Origin: a bacterium
GTDB taxonomy: Bacteria; Bacteroidota; Bacteroidia; Chitinophagales; Saprospiraceae
DNA: 64,000 nucleotides
Reading direction: 5' to 3'
Assembly: GCA_024742755.1 (NCBI GenBank)
Contig: JANSXW010000004.1
Span: 1 to 64,000 of the forward strand
Position 1 is the stretch's first letter. Each line of letters starts with the position of its first letter. Shown here piece after piece: positions 17,406 through 24,946 of the stretch. A program made the position numbers and the translations under genes. The notes under the pieces were generated by a model, which worked only from the letters and a program-made list of their open reading frames with translations, was not told where the DNA came from and searched no databases.

Positions 17406-18992
17406 ATGTCTAAGAAGTATTTTGACATCCACGCCCCGGTCTTTTACCCTTCGGCTGTTATCATCCTGATCTTTATCGGGCTGACGCTGGGGATAGGGGA
17501 GCCGATGGAAGAGATTTTTTCAACAACCACCGCCGGGATCACCACGAATGCCGGGTGGCTGCTGGTAATGGCGGTGAATATTTTCCTGGCATTTTCCCTC
17601 TACTTCGCCTTTAGCAAAATGGGGCACATCCGCCTTGGAGGGCCTAAGGCCAAGCCTGATTTCAGCACTTTTGCCTGGTTTGCGATGCTCTTTTCGGCGG
17701 GTATGGGCATCGGGCTGTTGTTTTTTAGCGTGGCAGAACCCATCCTTCATTATTCCAACCCACCGCGTGGCGCTACCAATGCAGCCACCGCAGCGCAGGA
17801 CGCTATGAAGTTTACCTTCCTGCACTATGGCTTGCATGCGTGGGCCATTTACGCTATCGTTGGCATGTCCCTCGCCTTTTTTACCTTCAATAAGAATTTG
17901 CCACTGACGCTGCGTTCGGTATTCTACCCCCTTCTGGGTGACCGTATCCACGGGCCGATCGGGAACATCATTGATGTGGTGGCCGTGGTGGCTACGCTGT
18001 TTGGGCTGGCGACTTCACTAGGGTTTGGGGTGCAACAGGTTTCCGCAGGGCTCGCCCATCTTTTTGATACACCGGATACGGTTGCCATGCAGGTCTTTTT
18101 GATCGCCGCGATTACCGGTGCCGCTACGATTTCTGTTGTGCTGGGGCTCGACAAAGGCGTGCGGGTGCTCAGCGAGCTTAATATGCGTATGGGGCTGATT
18201 TTCCTGATTGCCATGCTTATCCTGGGGCCTACCGTTTTTCTGATGGATTCCTTTATTCAGAATACCGGCGCTTATCTGCAAGAGTTGGTTTCCATTGGTG
18301 CCTGGACGGAGTCTTATGCCGGTACCACCTGGCAGCACGACTGGTCTGTTTTCTACTGGGCCTGGTGGATTTCCTGGTCGCCATTCGTAGGCATGTTTAT
18401 TGCCCGGGTGTCGAAGGGGCGTACCGTGCGGGAGTTTTTTCTGGGCGTCCTGTTGGTGCCGTCATTGCTCACGTTCCTGTGGATGTCCGTTTTCGGAGGC
18501 TCCGCGCTCTTCCTCGAGTTGAATGGGATAGGAGATATAGCTACGGCTGTAAATGAGAATATTGCCACGGCCTTGTTTGTACTGCTGGAAGAGTACCCCT
18601 GGAGTTTTGTCACCTCAATTATTGGTATCTTGCTGGTGACCAGCTTTTTTGTGACCTCTTCAGACAGTGGTTCGCTGGTGATTGACAGCATCACCTCCGG
18701 TGGTAAACTGGATGCGCCGGTGGGGCAGCGAATTTTCTGGGCCCTTTCGGAGGGCGCGGTGGCTGCTACCTTGTTATTGGGAGGTGGTTTAAAAGCCCTT
18801 CAGACTGCTGCGATTTCCACTGGACTGCCCTTTACGCTACTGCTGTTTGTAATGTGTTACAGCCTGTACAAGGGCCTTTCCAGAGAGTTTGAGGACATGC
18901 AACAGCAAAAACAGCTGAAGGAGCGGGAATCCTACCGGCAGGTTTTATCTGAACTCATTGCCAAGCGGCAGAAAAAAAATAAAGTCGATTAG
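17406..18992 (+). CDS. BCCT-family betaine/carnitine/choline transporter
   Basis: Secondary transporter of 528 residues with twelve predicted membrane helices, importing trimethylammonium compounds with Na+ or H+. Family motifs: SAGMGIGLLFFSVAEPILHY near residue 99, the aromatic substrate site WAWWISWSPFVGMFIARVSKGRT near 318 (BCCT signature), and SDSGSLVIDSITSGG near 418. The family usually handles glycine betaine, choline or carnitine; which one is not clear. The frame opens at 17304, but the ATG at 17406 matches the family N-terminus and lies after the susCD terminator. A Usp gene follows 3 nt later, as in other osmolyte carriers paired with regulatory Usp proteins. Confidence 0.94.
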   Translation: MSKKYFDIHAPVFYPSAVIILIFIGLTLGIGEPMEEIFSTTTAGITTNAGWLLVMAVNIFLAFSLYFAFSKMGHIRLGGPKAKPDFSTFAWFAMLFSAGMGIGLLFFSVAEPILHYSNPPRGATNAATAAQDAMKFTFLHYGLHAWAIYAIVGMSLAFFTFNKNLPLTLRSVFYPLLGDRIHGPIGNIIDVVAVVATLFGLATSLGFGVQQVSAGLAHLFDTPDTVAMQVFLIAAITGAATISVVLGLDKGVRVLSELNMRMGLIFLIAMLILGPTVFLMDSFIQNTGAYLQELVSIGAWTESYAGTTWQHDWSVFYWAWWISWSPFVGMFIARVSKGRTVREFFLGVLLVPSLLTFLWMSVFGGSALFLELNGIGDIATAVNENIATALFVLLEEYPWSFVTSIIGILLVTSFFVTSSDSGSLVIDSITSGGKLDAPVGQRIFWALSEGAVAATLLLGGGLKALQTAAISTGLPFTLLLFVMCYSLYKGLSREFEDMQQQKQLKERESYRQVLSELIAKRQKKNKVD

Positions 18993-18995
18993 CCT

Positions 18996-19889
18996 ATGGT
19001 TGCCTACAAATCAATACTGTTTGGCCTGGACCTGACCGATATGGACCAGGTGATGTTGCGCTACGCCCGCTTCCTTTGCGAAGCCCTTCCGGGCGTGGAG
19101 GAAGTCTATTTTCAGCATAACATCCGTTTCGACTACCCTGAAGAAGCGGAGTCCCTGCTGGAAGAATTGGAGCGGCCACTTTCGGAGCTCATTGGTGAGG
19201 AAATTGAAGAAAATATTGACACCCATTTCCTACAGCAGAATGGCGGCGCTATGCCAGATGTGGATTGGGAAGTCATCGTCACAGAGGGCAGCTCTACAGC
19301 TCAGGAGGTTGTGAAAACCGCTAATGCCCAGGGGGCAGCACTGATCGTAGTGGGCAAAAAACTATCCTATCAGGGCTCCGGGCAGGTAGCCGAAAAAGTC
19401 CTTCGGCAGGCCTCTTTGAAATCAGACTTGCTGGCCGTGCCGGAAACGGCACCGCACCGCATAGAGCGCATCGTTGTGCCGATTGATTTCTCTCAGGCGT
19501 CCAGGCGCGCATTGCTGGCAGGCAAACGGATTGAGGATGCTGTTGGTGGCGTACTGACTAGCCAGCATGTATATACCATTCCGATGCACTATTTTCCATT
19601 TATTCCGGTGCAGGGGTTCCGGAAATCTATGAAAGAGGAGGCAGAAGACCAGTACAAGCGTTTTCGGCGGGGGCTGCCAGAGCCTTTCCAGGATGTTTCC
19701 TGCGTATTTACGTACAGTGAAGACCGCACCACCGCTCAGGCGGTTTATGATTTCGCCATTCAAAAAAGCAAAGACCTCGTTGTCATTGGGTCGAAGGGGC
19801 GCAGCAATATCCCTGCCATATTGTTGGGCAGTACCGCTATCCAATTACTGAATTTTGAGTTTCACATTCCGGTGCTGATTGTCCGGTAA
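18996..19889 (+). CDS. Tandem universal stress protein (UspA family)
   Basis: A 297-residue cytoplasmic protein with two Usp domains (about 4-145 and 153-297). The second has the ATP-binding pattern G-2x-G-9x-G-S/T (GSKGRSNIPAILLGST near residue 266), so it is likely an ATP-binding Usp. The first has a weaker GKKLSYQGSG version. It starts 3 nt after the BCCT stop and is almost certainly co-transcribed. By analogy with TeaD and the TeaABC ectoine carrier, it may tune the transporter's activity. Confidence 0.9.
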   Translation: MVAYKSILFGLDLTDMDQVMLRYARFLCEALPGVEEVYFQHNIRFDYPEEAESLLEELERPLSELIGEEIEENIDTHFLQQNGGAMPDVDWEVIVTEGSSTAQEVVKTANAQGAALIVVGKKLSYQGSGQVAEKVLRQASLKSDLLAVPETAPHRIERIVVPIDFSQASRRALLAGKRIEDAVGGVLTSQHVYTIPMHYFPFIPVQGFRKSMKEEAEDQYKRFRRGLPEPFQDVSCVFTYSEDRTTAQAVYDFAIQKSKDLVVIGSKGRSNIPAILLGSTAIQLLNFEFHIPVLIVR

Positions 19890-19891
19890 AC

Positions 19892-20719
19892 TCAGGGGTT
19901 CAGTTTTTCGCCGCAATATTTACAGTGGATAGCATCATGGTCGTGCCCTTCCTGGCCACAGTACCGGCAGGCCTGAGTATTGGCTTTGCCACTCTTGTAC
20001 TCTTTGACGAATTCGGCGGAGACGATGCCGGTGGGCACCGCAATAATCGCATAGCCCAGGATCATGACCACAGCAGAGATCAGCTGCCCCAGCTCTGTGC
20101 GCGGGGTGATGTCGCCGTAGCCTACGGTGGTAAGGGTAACTACTGACCAGTAGACTCCCCGGGGGATGCTGGAGAACCCTTCATTGCTCCCCCCCTCAAT
20201 AAGGTACATCACTGCGCCAATGATGATCACCAGCAGGGACACAAAAGTGAGGAAAACCGTGATCTTGGCCCGGCTTGCCCGGAGCGCCTGAATGATGATG
20301 TCCCCTTCGTTGATGAAGTGCGCCATTTTGAATATCCGGAAAATGCGGATGAGCCGGAAGGCCCGGATGATCAGAAAATACTGGGCTGTAGGCAAAAACA
20401 GCGCCAGGTAGGACGGCAAAATAGCCAGCAAGTCGATAATGCCGAAAAAGCTGGTCGCGTACCTCATAGGACGAAGCACGCAGTAGAGGCGCAGCAGGTA
20501 CTCAATGGTGAAAAAGACCGTAAACATCCATTCCACCACGGTGAAAAAGGCCGCATACTGGCGCTGTAAGGGTTCTATGCTCTCCAGCATCACCGTCAGT
20601 ACACTGGCGGCAATAAGGATCAGCAGGATGACATCGAAAGCTTTCCCTTCGGGCGTGTCGGCTTCGAAAATGACCTCATGGAGTTTGTCCCGGAATGCGG
20701 AAGATTCAGACTGCGGCAT
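19892..20719 (-). CDS. Voltage-gated-type K+ channel with C-terminal zinc ribbon
   Basis: A six-helix Kv-superfamily channel of 275 residues. S1-S3 lie between residues 28 and 112, S4 has regularly spaced arginines (RAFRLIRIFRIFK, 119-131), S5 is about 150-175, and the pore loop carries the K+ filter TVGYGD at 198-203, then S6. After S6 the cytoplasmic tail ends in a small zinc ribbon with cysteines 251, 254, 266 and 269 (CRYCG ... CKYCG). The stop lies 2 nt from the Usp stop on the other strand. With BCCT, Usp, the GluR0-like channel and MscS it adds to a marked ion/osmotic repertoire. Confidence 0.9.
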   Translation of the reverse strand: MPQSESSAFRDKLHEVIFEADTPEGKAFDVILLILIAASVLTVMLESIEPLQRQYAAFFTVVEWMFTVFFTIEYLLRLYCVLRPMRYATSFFGIIDLLAILPSYLALFLPTAQYFLIIRAFRLIRIFRIFKMAHFINEGDIIIQALRASRAKITVFLTFVSLLVIIIGAVMYLIEGGSNEGFSSIPRGVYWSVVTLTTVGYGDITPRTELGQLISAVVMILGYAIIAVPTGIVSAEFVKEYKSGKANTQACRYCGQEGHDHDAIHCKYCGEKLNP

Positions 20720-21128
20720 GTAGTGATGGCATTATTGCTTGCCGTTAAATTAGGGCTTATTAAGCGATTTTGAAAATGGGACAGGTGCATCTGTTTGGGA
20801 ATCGGGCGTTGAAAGTTCGTTTTTGGGCGCATGATCAGGGCGGCGTATCCTGCCAGAAAGGATCAGCCCTTACGCATAGTTGTACGGATTGAACCTGCAG
20901 CTGCGCTGCAACCCTCTAAAAACGAGGAGTAAATAAGTGTCAGGTATAATTTATATTGCGAAAGCTATAATCTATATTTGCAGCAGTTATTTATTGTGTC
21001 AGACCCCCTTTTTTTTGAGATTAAGAGGTCACAATTTCAATTTAGTGCAGCAATTAATCGAAAATAGTCGTATATTTGATAGCATATTTGGGGGCTTTTA
21101 GTACTTTAACTGCTAAAACAAAACAGCC
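20720..21128. other. Intergenic region between the Kv channel and the LytTR regulator
   Basis: 409 bases without a gene, divergent on both sides and increasingly AT-rich to the right. Visible: a short hairpin TGCAGCTGCGCTGCA near 20895, two GTGTCAG copies (about 20937 and 20996) in related AT-rich contexts, and -7-like boxes TATATTTG near 20971 and at 21071-21078. The latter could serve the LytTR gene with a leader of about 45 nt. No tRNA folds convincingly here. Confidence 0.5.
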
Positions 21129-21884
21129 TTGTTCAAAGCCATAATAATTGAGGATGAAGCCAAAGGGCTTAACAACCTGAAGAATTTGCTTAAAGAGCAT
21201 TGCCCTCAGGTAAACATCATTGGAGACGCGGGTTCGATTAGCGAAGGTGCTGCACTCCTGGAGGAAGAATCCCCGGATGTGGCATTCCTGGATATTAGCC
21301 TGCCAGACGGGCTGGTCTTCCAGCTTTTGAACCAAATCCGGCCCATTAACTTCGAAGTGATATTTGTGACGGCTTACGAAGAATACGCGGTCAAGGCTTG
21401 CGAATACAGCTCAATAGGCTACATACTTAAGCCTATTGACCCGGATGCACTCAAAGAAGCAGTTGCCCGTATCAATTTGCGGCAAGACTCAGAAGTAGAA
21501 AAAAGGCTGGATTTATTTAACAGCTACTACAATAATCCAAACGCTTTCACTAAGATGAGCATCTCTGCTTTGGATGGTATCTATTTTGTGAACATCGCAG
21601 ATATCGTCCGTTTCGAAGCAGAAGACAACTACACTCACATTTACCTTAAAAGCGGAGAGCGCATAACAGCTTCCAAGACCATCAAGGCCTACGAAGATTT
21701 GTTGGCACCCTTCAATTTCTATCGAGTCCACAAACGCCACGTGATCAACCTGAATTTTATGCGAAAGTTCGTCAAAGGAGACGGCGGTTACCTCGTTATG
21801 GATGATGATATTCAGATAGAAGTTTCCCGCCGCCGCCGGCCAGCTTTCATGGAAAGAATGAAAAGGTTGCAAGAGGGGCTCTAA
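21129..21884 (+). CDS. LytTR-family response regulator
   Basis: Two-component response regulator of 251 residues. The receiver domain (1-120) has the acidic pocket IIEDEAKG, phospho-acceptor D55 (VAFLDISLPDG), conserved T in FVTAYEEYAV and K105 in YILKPID. A LytTR DNA-binding domain follows (about 145-248, with VRFEAEDNYTHIYLKSGE and FYRVHKRHVINLNFM). The start is TTG at 21129, placed exactly where the receiver fold begins (FKAIIIEDE); no in-frame ATG lies close by. The LytS-type kinase at 22585 is the obvious partner, and a GG-leader peptide gene sits between them. Confidence 0.92.
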   Translation: MFKAIIIEDEAKGLNNLKNLLKEHCPQVNIIGDAGSISEGAALLEEESPDVAFLDISLPDGLVFQLLNQIRPINFEVIFVTAYEEYAVKACEYSSIGYILKPIDPDALKEAVARINLRQDSEVEKRLDLFNSYYNNPNAFTKMSISALDGIYFVNIADIVRFEAEDNYTHIYLKSGERITASKTIKAYEDLLAPFNFYRVHKRHVINLNFMRKFVKGDGGYLVMDDDIQIEVSRRRRPAFMERMKRLQEGL

Positions 21885-22221
21885 GCCTTCCCTGGCATCG
21901 CTACTCAATAAGGAGCAACAGAACAGACACTGACCCTTCAACCATTACGTTTTGTACGGGTTAAGGTCCTTGTATTGTTGTTTAGTATTCCCATAACAAA
22001 TCTACACAAAAACACTTAACGATTTACAAACGCATAAGCACCTGGTTTTTGTCTGGTGTGAAGAGCAATCACATAGAAAAGCCGTCTATGCAAGATATAA
22101 ATATATCAAGCTTGCGGCCACAATGCTTCGGTGCATTGGATTGTTTTTTTACTTTTACAGGCGCACAGGTAAGTGATAATGCTTATGTTATTAAAAGCCC
22201 GTGCAGAAAATCTAATTTACT
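21885..22221. other. Upstream region of the GG-leader peptide gene
   Basis: 337 AT-rich bases. A short inverted repeat (CGTTTTGTA near 21949 and TACAAACG near 22025) could be a regulator site. A small hairpin CAATGC-TTCGGT-GCATTG at 22121-22138 is followed after 5 nt by seven Ts and could be a weak terminator of the LytTR transcript. No credible protein is seen other than the peptide that starts at 22222. Confidence 0.4.
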
Positions 22222-22365
22222 ATGGGAAGATCAAAGAAGAACCTCGATGACATTAAGAAGGAGCTAAAGTCGATCAAGAAAGAGGATATGAAGAAGATCG
22301 TCGGTGGTAAAAAGGGTAAAAAGAAAAATTGGAATAAAGGCTGTGGCGGCATAGTCCCGCAGTAA
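22222..22365 (+). CDS. Double-glycine-leader secreted peptide precursor (47 aa)
   Basis: A 47-codon gene beginning MGRSKKNLDDIKKEL and ending GCGGIVPQ. The first 29 residues match a bacteriocin/pheromone double-glycine leader: hydrophobic residues at -15 (L), -12 (I), -7 (M) and -4 (I), acidic at -9 and -8 (ED), and GG at -2/-1 (KKIVGG). Cleavage would release an 18-residue, lysine-rich core with one Trp, a single Cys41 and a C-terminal GGIVPQ. A strong U-tract terminator follows 26 nt after the stop, supporting a real, separately transcribed gene. It lies between a LytTR regulator and a LytS-type kinase. It may be a signal, bacteriocin or modified natural product. No C39-peptidase ABC exporter is in the window. 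Confidence 0.78.
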   Translation: MGRSKKNLDDIKKELKSIKKEDMKKIVGGKKGKKKNWNKGCGGIVPQ

Positions 22366-22391
22366 CATTCAGGATATTTACCCCCTTCTGG

Positions 22392-22430
22392 AAATGGCTA
22401 TACCTATTTATTTAGGCATAGCCATTTTTT
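22392..22430 (+). terminator. Terminator of the GG-leader peptide gene
   Basis: 15-bp stem with one mismatch (AAATGGCTATACCTA / TAGGCATAGCCATTT), 6-nt loop, then an uninterrupted T tract. This is a textbook intrinsic terminator 26 nt after the peptide stop, which separates the peptide transcript from the kinase gene. Confidence 0.9.
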
Positions 22431-22538
22431 ATATTTGTCTTCTGTTGAAATTGTTCCGAAACATTCCGAACTTACGAAAGCGAACCTTTAGGCAGCAGTG
22501 CCTGCTTTTTAAGTGAACTATTGACAATTTACCCCTTT

Positions 22539-22565
22539 CGATAACCGCTTCTGATAAGGTTATCG
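22539..22565 (+). promoter_or_regulatory. Perfect inverted repeat just upstream of the kinase gene
   Basis: CGATAACC at 22539-22546 and GGTTATCG at 22558-22565, with an 11-nt spacer, ending 19 nt before the kinase ATG. It could be an operator or a leader hairpin; no -7 box is clear beside it. Confidence 0.5.
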
Positions 22566-22584
22566 CAACCTACATTCCTTTACC

Positions 22585-24543
22585 ATGTTCATCGAAGCCT
22601 CCGAACAACGTGTCGTTAATGTGCAGCAGCTGGAAAACAAGCTCAACCTGCAACCGGATCCCAGGCAGCGGCTGATTCTGCTGGACAAGCTGATCGCTCA
22701 TTACGTGTTTTCCAATATTGAGCGGGCCGAAGAACTCCTCGGGGAGCTCTGCAAAATACTCCGGGATATCGAAACGCCCGACCTGCTGCTGAATTACCAC
22801 CTCTACGAAGCCACGATCAAAAATCAGATGTACGACTATGACGAGGCGGAATTCCACTATCAAACGGCGATGGCGATGCTGCAGGAGAGAGGGGCGGTGA
22901 ACCAGCAAACTGAAGTCTACATCGACTACGCCGGCTTGTGCATCAATAAAGCAGACATGGAGCGGGCGCACGACTATTTGGCTAAAGCCGGGAAAATTCT
23001 GAAAACCTTCCCAAGTGAACGCCTGCGAGCCCGCCTGATATGCCGGGAGGGCTTCCTGCAACTCCACTATGGCAACTACTCAAAAGCCATCGAAATGCTG
23101 CTGCAGGCGGATAAGATGATTACAATGCTTCAGTCGCCATTGGATTTGAAAGATTATTACTTCCTCACGCTGATCCACTCCGGGCTGGGGCAAATCTATG
23201 AAGGCAACGACGAGCCTGAAAAAAGCATACGGGCACGCCGGAAGGTCGTGGAAATGTGCGAACAGATGGGCATTCGTACCCGCTTGTCCTGGCACTACCT
23301 GAGTGTCGGAAAAAGCTATATGGCGCAGGGGGAACAGGAAAACGCGGAAGGCTTCTTCCGGCTTGCTTTGGAAAATGCGGATGACGCCAGCGAAGACGCC
23401 CGCGCCAACGCCTACGCTAACCTTGGCTTTTGTTACATGGAGCGCGATCAGTACAAGGAAGCACTGGAGCTGTTCGATCTTGCTCATGAGGTCTACTCAC
23501 AAAAGCCGGAAAAAAACAACAAAAACTTCTCCAACGTAGCCCTGTGGAGGGGCGAAATCTTCCAAAGGCTGAACGATACCCAACAGTCCCTGAAGCAGCT
23601 GGAAATGGCGCTCCATTTTGCCGAAAAAACAGAGGACTACCAGCAAATCGCGAATATCTGCAAGGAATTGGCTGCCTTTCACGCCAGGCATTCGGACTAT
23701 AAGCTGGCCTATGAGTATCAGTGCAAGCACGATGAGTATATGGAGCGTTACCACAGAGATGTGGACCAGCGCAAGCAGCGCGAAGTGGAAGCCAAATACG
23801 AAGCAGAGAAGAAGCGGCAGGAGACAGAATTGCTTGAACTGAAAGCCACCCGCCTGCAGCTCAAGGCACTGCGCGCCCAGATGAACCCTCACTTTATGTA
23901 CAATGCGCTGAACTCCATTCAGAACTATATCACCTCCCATGATGTCGACTCAGCCACAAAATACCTGGCCAAGTTTGCTCAGCTGATGCGGCGAAGCCTG
24001 GAGTACTCCGACCTGGAAGTGATCTCCCTGGAAGATGAAATTGAGTTCCTCGAACAATACCTGGTGATCAATGAAAAACTCCGTTTTGAGAATAAACTAA
24101 GCTATGAAATCATCATCGACGAGGAAATAGAGGAAGACATTCTTTGTGTGCCCACCATGATCATTCAGCCTTACGTTGAAAATGCCATCGAACACGGGCT
24201 GCGTACCCGGGAAAACGGGCTGATCAAGGTGTTCTTCTTCCTGTTTGATGAGCAAACCATATTGTGCCGGGTAGAAGACAACGGTATTGGCCGGGACAGA
24301 GCACTAAAGCTTCAGATGAATGACCCCCGCCATCAGAACCACCGCTCCCGGGGGACCAGCATTACTGAAAACCGGCTTCGTATCCTGCATACAGGCAATG
24401 CCGAAAAAGAGGAAGTCTTTGTACATACGCATGACCTCAAGGACCCTGAGACAGGAGCAGCACTGGGTACCCGGGTAGAGATCAAGATTCCTATTCTGGA
24501 AATCAAGGTCAGTCCATCTTCTCAATCCCCTGCCACTTTATAG
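22585..24543 (+). CDS. Soluble TPR-containing LytS-type sensor histidine kinase
   Basis: A 652-residue kinase with no signal peptide and no transmembrane segment. Residues 1-400 are helical TPR repeats (e.g. ANLGFCYMERDQYKEALELF near 276). A charged coiled coil follows (about 405-430). The His_kinase domain has the motif QMNPHFMYNALNSIQNYI with phospho-acceptor H436. The ATPase domain shows the N box PYVENAIEHGL near 533 and the G box DNGIGRDRA near 570. LytS-family kinases are usually membrane-bound; here the sensor must read a cytoplasmic or partner-delivered signal through the TPRs. Its likely partner is the LytTR regulator at 21129, with the GG-leader peptide gene between them. Confidence 0.9.
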   Translation: MFIEASEQRVVNVQQLENKLNLQPDPRQRLILLDKLIAHYVFSNIERAEELLGELCKILRDIETPDLLLNYHLYEATIKNQMYDYDEAEFHYQTAMAMLQERGAVNQQTEVYIDYAGLCINKADMERAHDYLAKAGKILKTFPSERLRARLICREGFLQLHYGNYSKAIEMLLQADKMITMLQSPLDLKDYYFLTLIHSGLGQIYEGNDEPEKSIRARRKVVEMCEQMGIRTRLSWHYLSVGKSYMAQGEQENAEGFFRLALENADDASEDARANAYANLGFCYMERDQYKEALELFDLAHEVYSQKPEKNNKNFSNVALWRGEIFQRLNDTQQSLKQLEMALHFAEKTEDYQQIANICKELAAFHARHSDYKLAYEYQCKHDEYMERYHRDVDQRKQREVEAKYEAEKKRQETELLELKATRLQLKALRAQMNPHFMYNALNSIQNYITSHDVDSATKYLAKFAQLMRRSLEYSDLEVISLEDEIEFLEQYLVINEKLRFENKLSYEIIIDEEIEEDILCVPTMIIQPYVENAIEHGLRTRENGLIKVFFFLFDEQTILCRVEDNGIGRDRALKLQMNDPRHQNHRSRGTSITENRLRILHTGNAEKEEVFVHTHDLKDPETGAALGTRVEIKIPILEIKVSPSSQSPATL

Positions 24544-24649
24544 CCTGCTTTTCCCCGTTAGATAATTTAACCCTGCCATTGCCGGGCTCAAACTGACCGT
24601 ACCCGGAAAGGTGCCTTCACGGACGTATGCAAAACCTTATCTTGCTATC

Positions 24650-24668
24650 AGTTTTCTCATAGTATGTT
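24650..24668 (+). repeat. 19-nt motif, copy 1 (AGTTTTCTCATAGTATGTT)
   Basis: Identical to copy 2 at 24811-24829; the flanking sequence is unrelated. The terminator at 24680-24711 starts 11 nt later. It could be the 5' end or a regulatory box of a short RNA. Confidence 0.7.
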
Positions 24669-24679
24669 TGTTTGAACCT

Positions 24680-24711
24680 CCTGCACCTAACACCGGTGCA
24701 GGTTTTTTTTT
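24680..24711 (+). terminator. Intrinsic terminator after motif copy 1
   Basis: 8-bp GC-rich stem CCTGCACC / GGTGCAGG, 7-nt loop, then nine Ts. It ends either the kinase transcript or a short RNA starting near the motif. Confidence 0.88.
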
Positions 24712-24810
24712 GCCATTTTCTATCCCAGCGGCACCTTAATCTCCTCCAGCCTTCCCGCTTTCTAATTGCCCTTCCGTTTACCTATTAGCTTTTCTTAAAT
24801 TTGACCGTGT

Positions 24811-24829
24811 AGTTTTCTCATAGTATGTT
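24811..24829 (+). repeat. 19-nt motif, copy 2 (AGTTTTCTCATAGTATGTT)
   Basis: Exact repeat of copy 1, 161 nt downstream. It is preceded 7 nt upstream by TAAATTTG (a TAnnTTTG -7 match), which would place a transcription start close to the motif's first bases. The terminator begins 4 nt after it. Confidence 0.7.
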
Positions 24830-24833
24830 AGTG

Positions 24834-24871
24834 CTCCTACATTCAGTCTCCCCTGATGTAGGAGTTTTTTT
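24834..24871 (+). terminator. Intrinsic terminator after motif copy 2, upstream of gluQ
   Basis: 9-bp stem CTCCTACAT / ATGTAGGAG, 13-nt loop, then seven Ts. It lies 75 nt before the gluQ ATG, so gluQ must either be read through it or have a start site after it. Confidence 0.88.
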
Positions 24872-24946
24872 GTGGAGTTTCCGTTGGGCGCCTGTCAGGC
24901 TGATGACATCCTGCCCAGCGACTGAACTTCGGGAAATGCATGCATT

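Larger units (their letters stand above)
24544..24946. other. Non-coding region with two motif-plus-terminator units ahead of gluQ
   Basis: 403 bases with no credible gene. It holds two copies of a 19-nt motif (24650-24668, 24811-24829), each followed within 4-11 nt by a strong intrinsic terminator. The rest is pyrimidine-rich. A perfect -7-like box TAAATTTG lies at 24796-24803, just before the second copy. Confidence 0.7.

Noticed and set aside
20885-20940. tRNA-like T-loop sequence (GGTTCAATCC on the minus strand)
   Set aside because: The flanking bases do not pair as a T stem, and no acceptor or anticodon arm can be built around it.
20930-21010. Two GTGTCAG copies in AT-rich context, a possible mobile-element remnant
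   Set aside because: Only 7 nt are shared, no terminal inverted repeats or transposase fragments are seen, and the spacing suggests chance.
22049-22267. 72-codon frame upstream of and overlapping the GG-leader peptide
   Set aside because: It overlaps the far better supported peptide gene in another frame, crosses a T-rich hairpin, and has no signal, domain or sensible composition.
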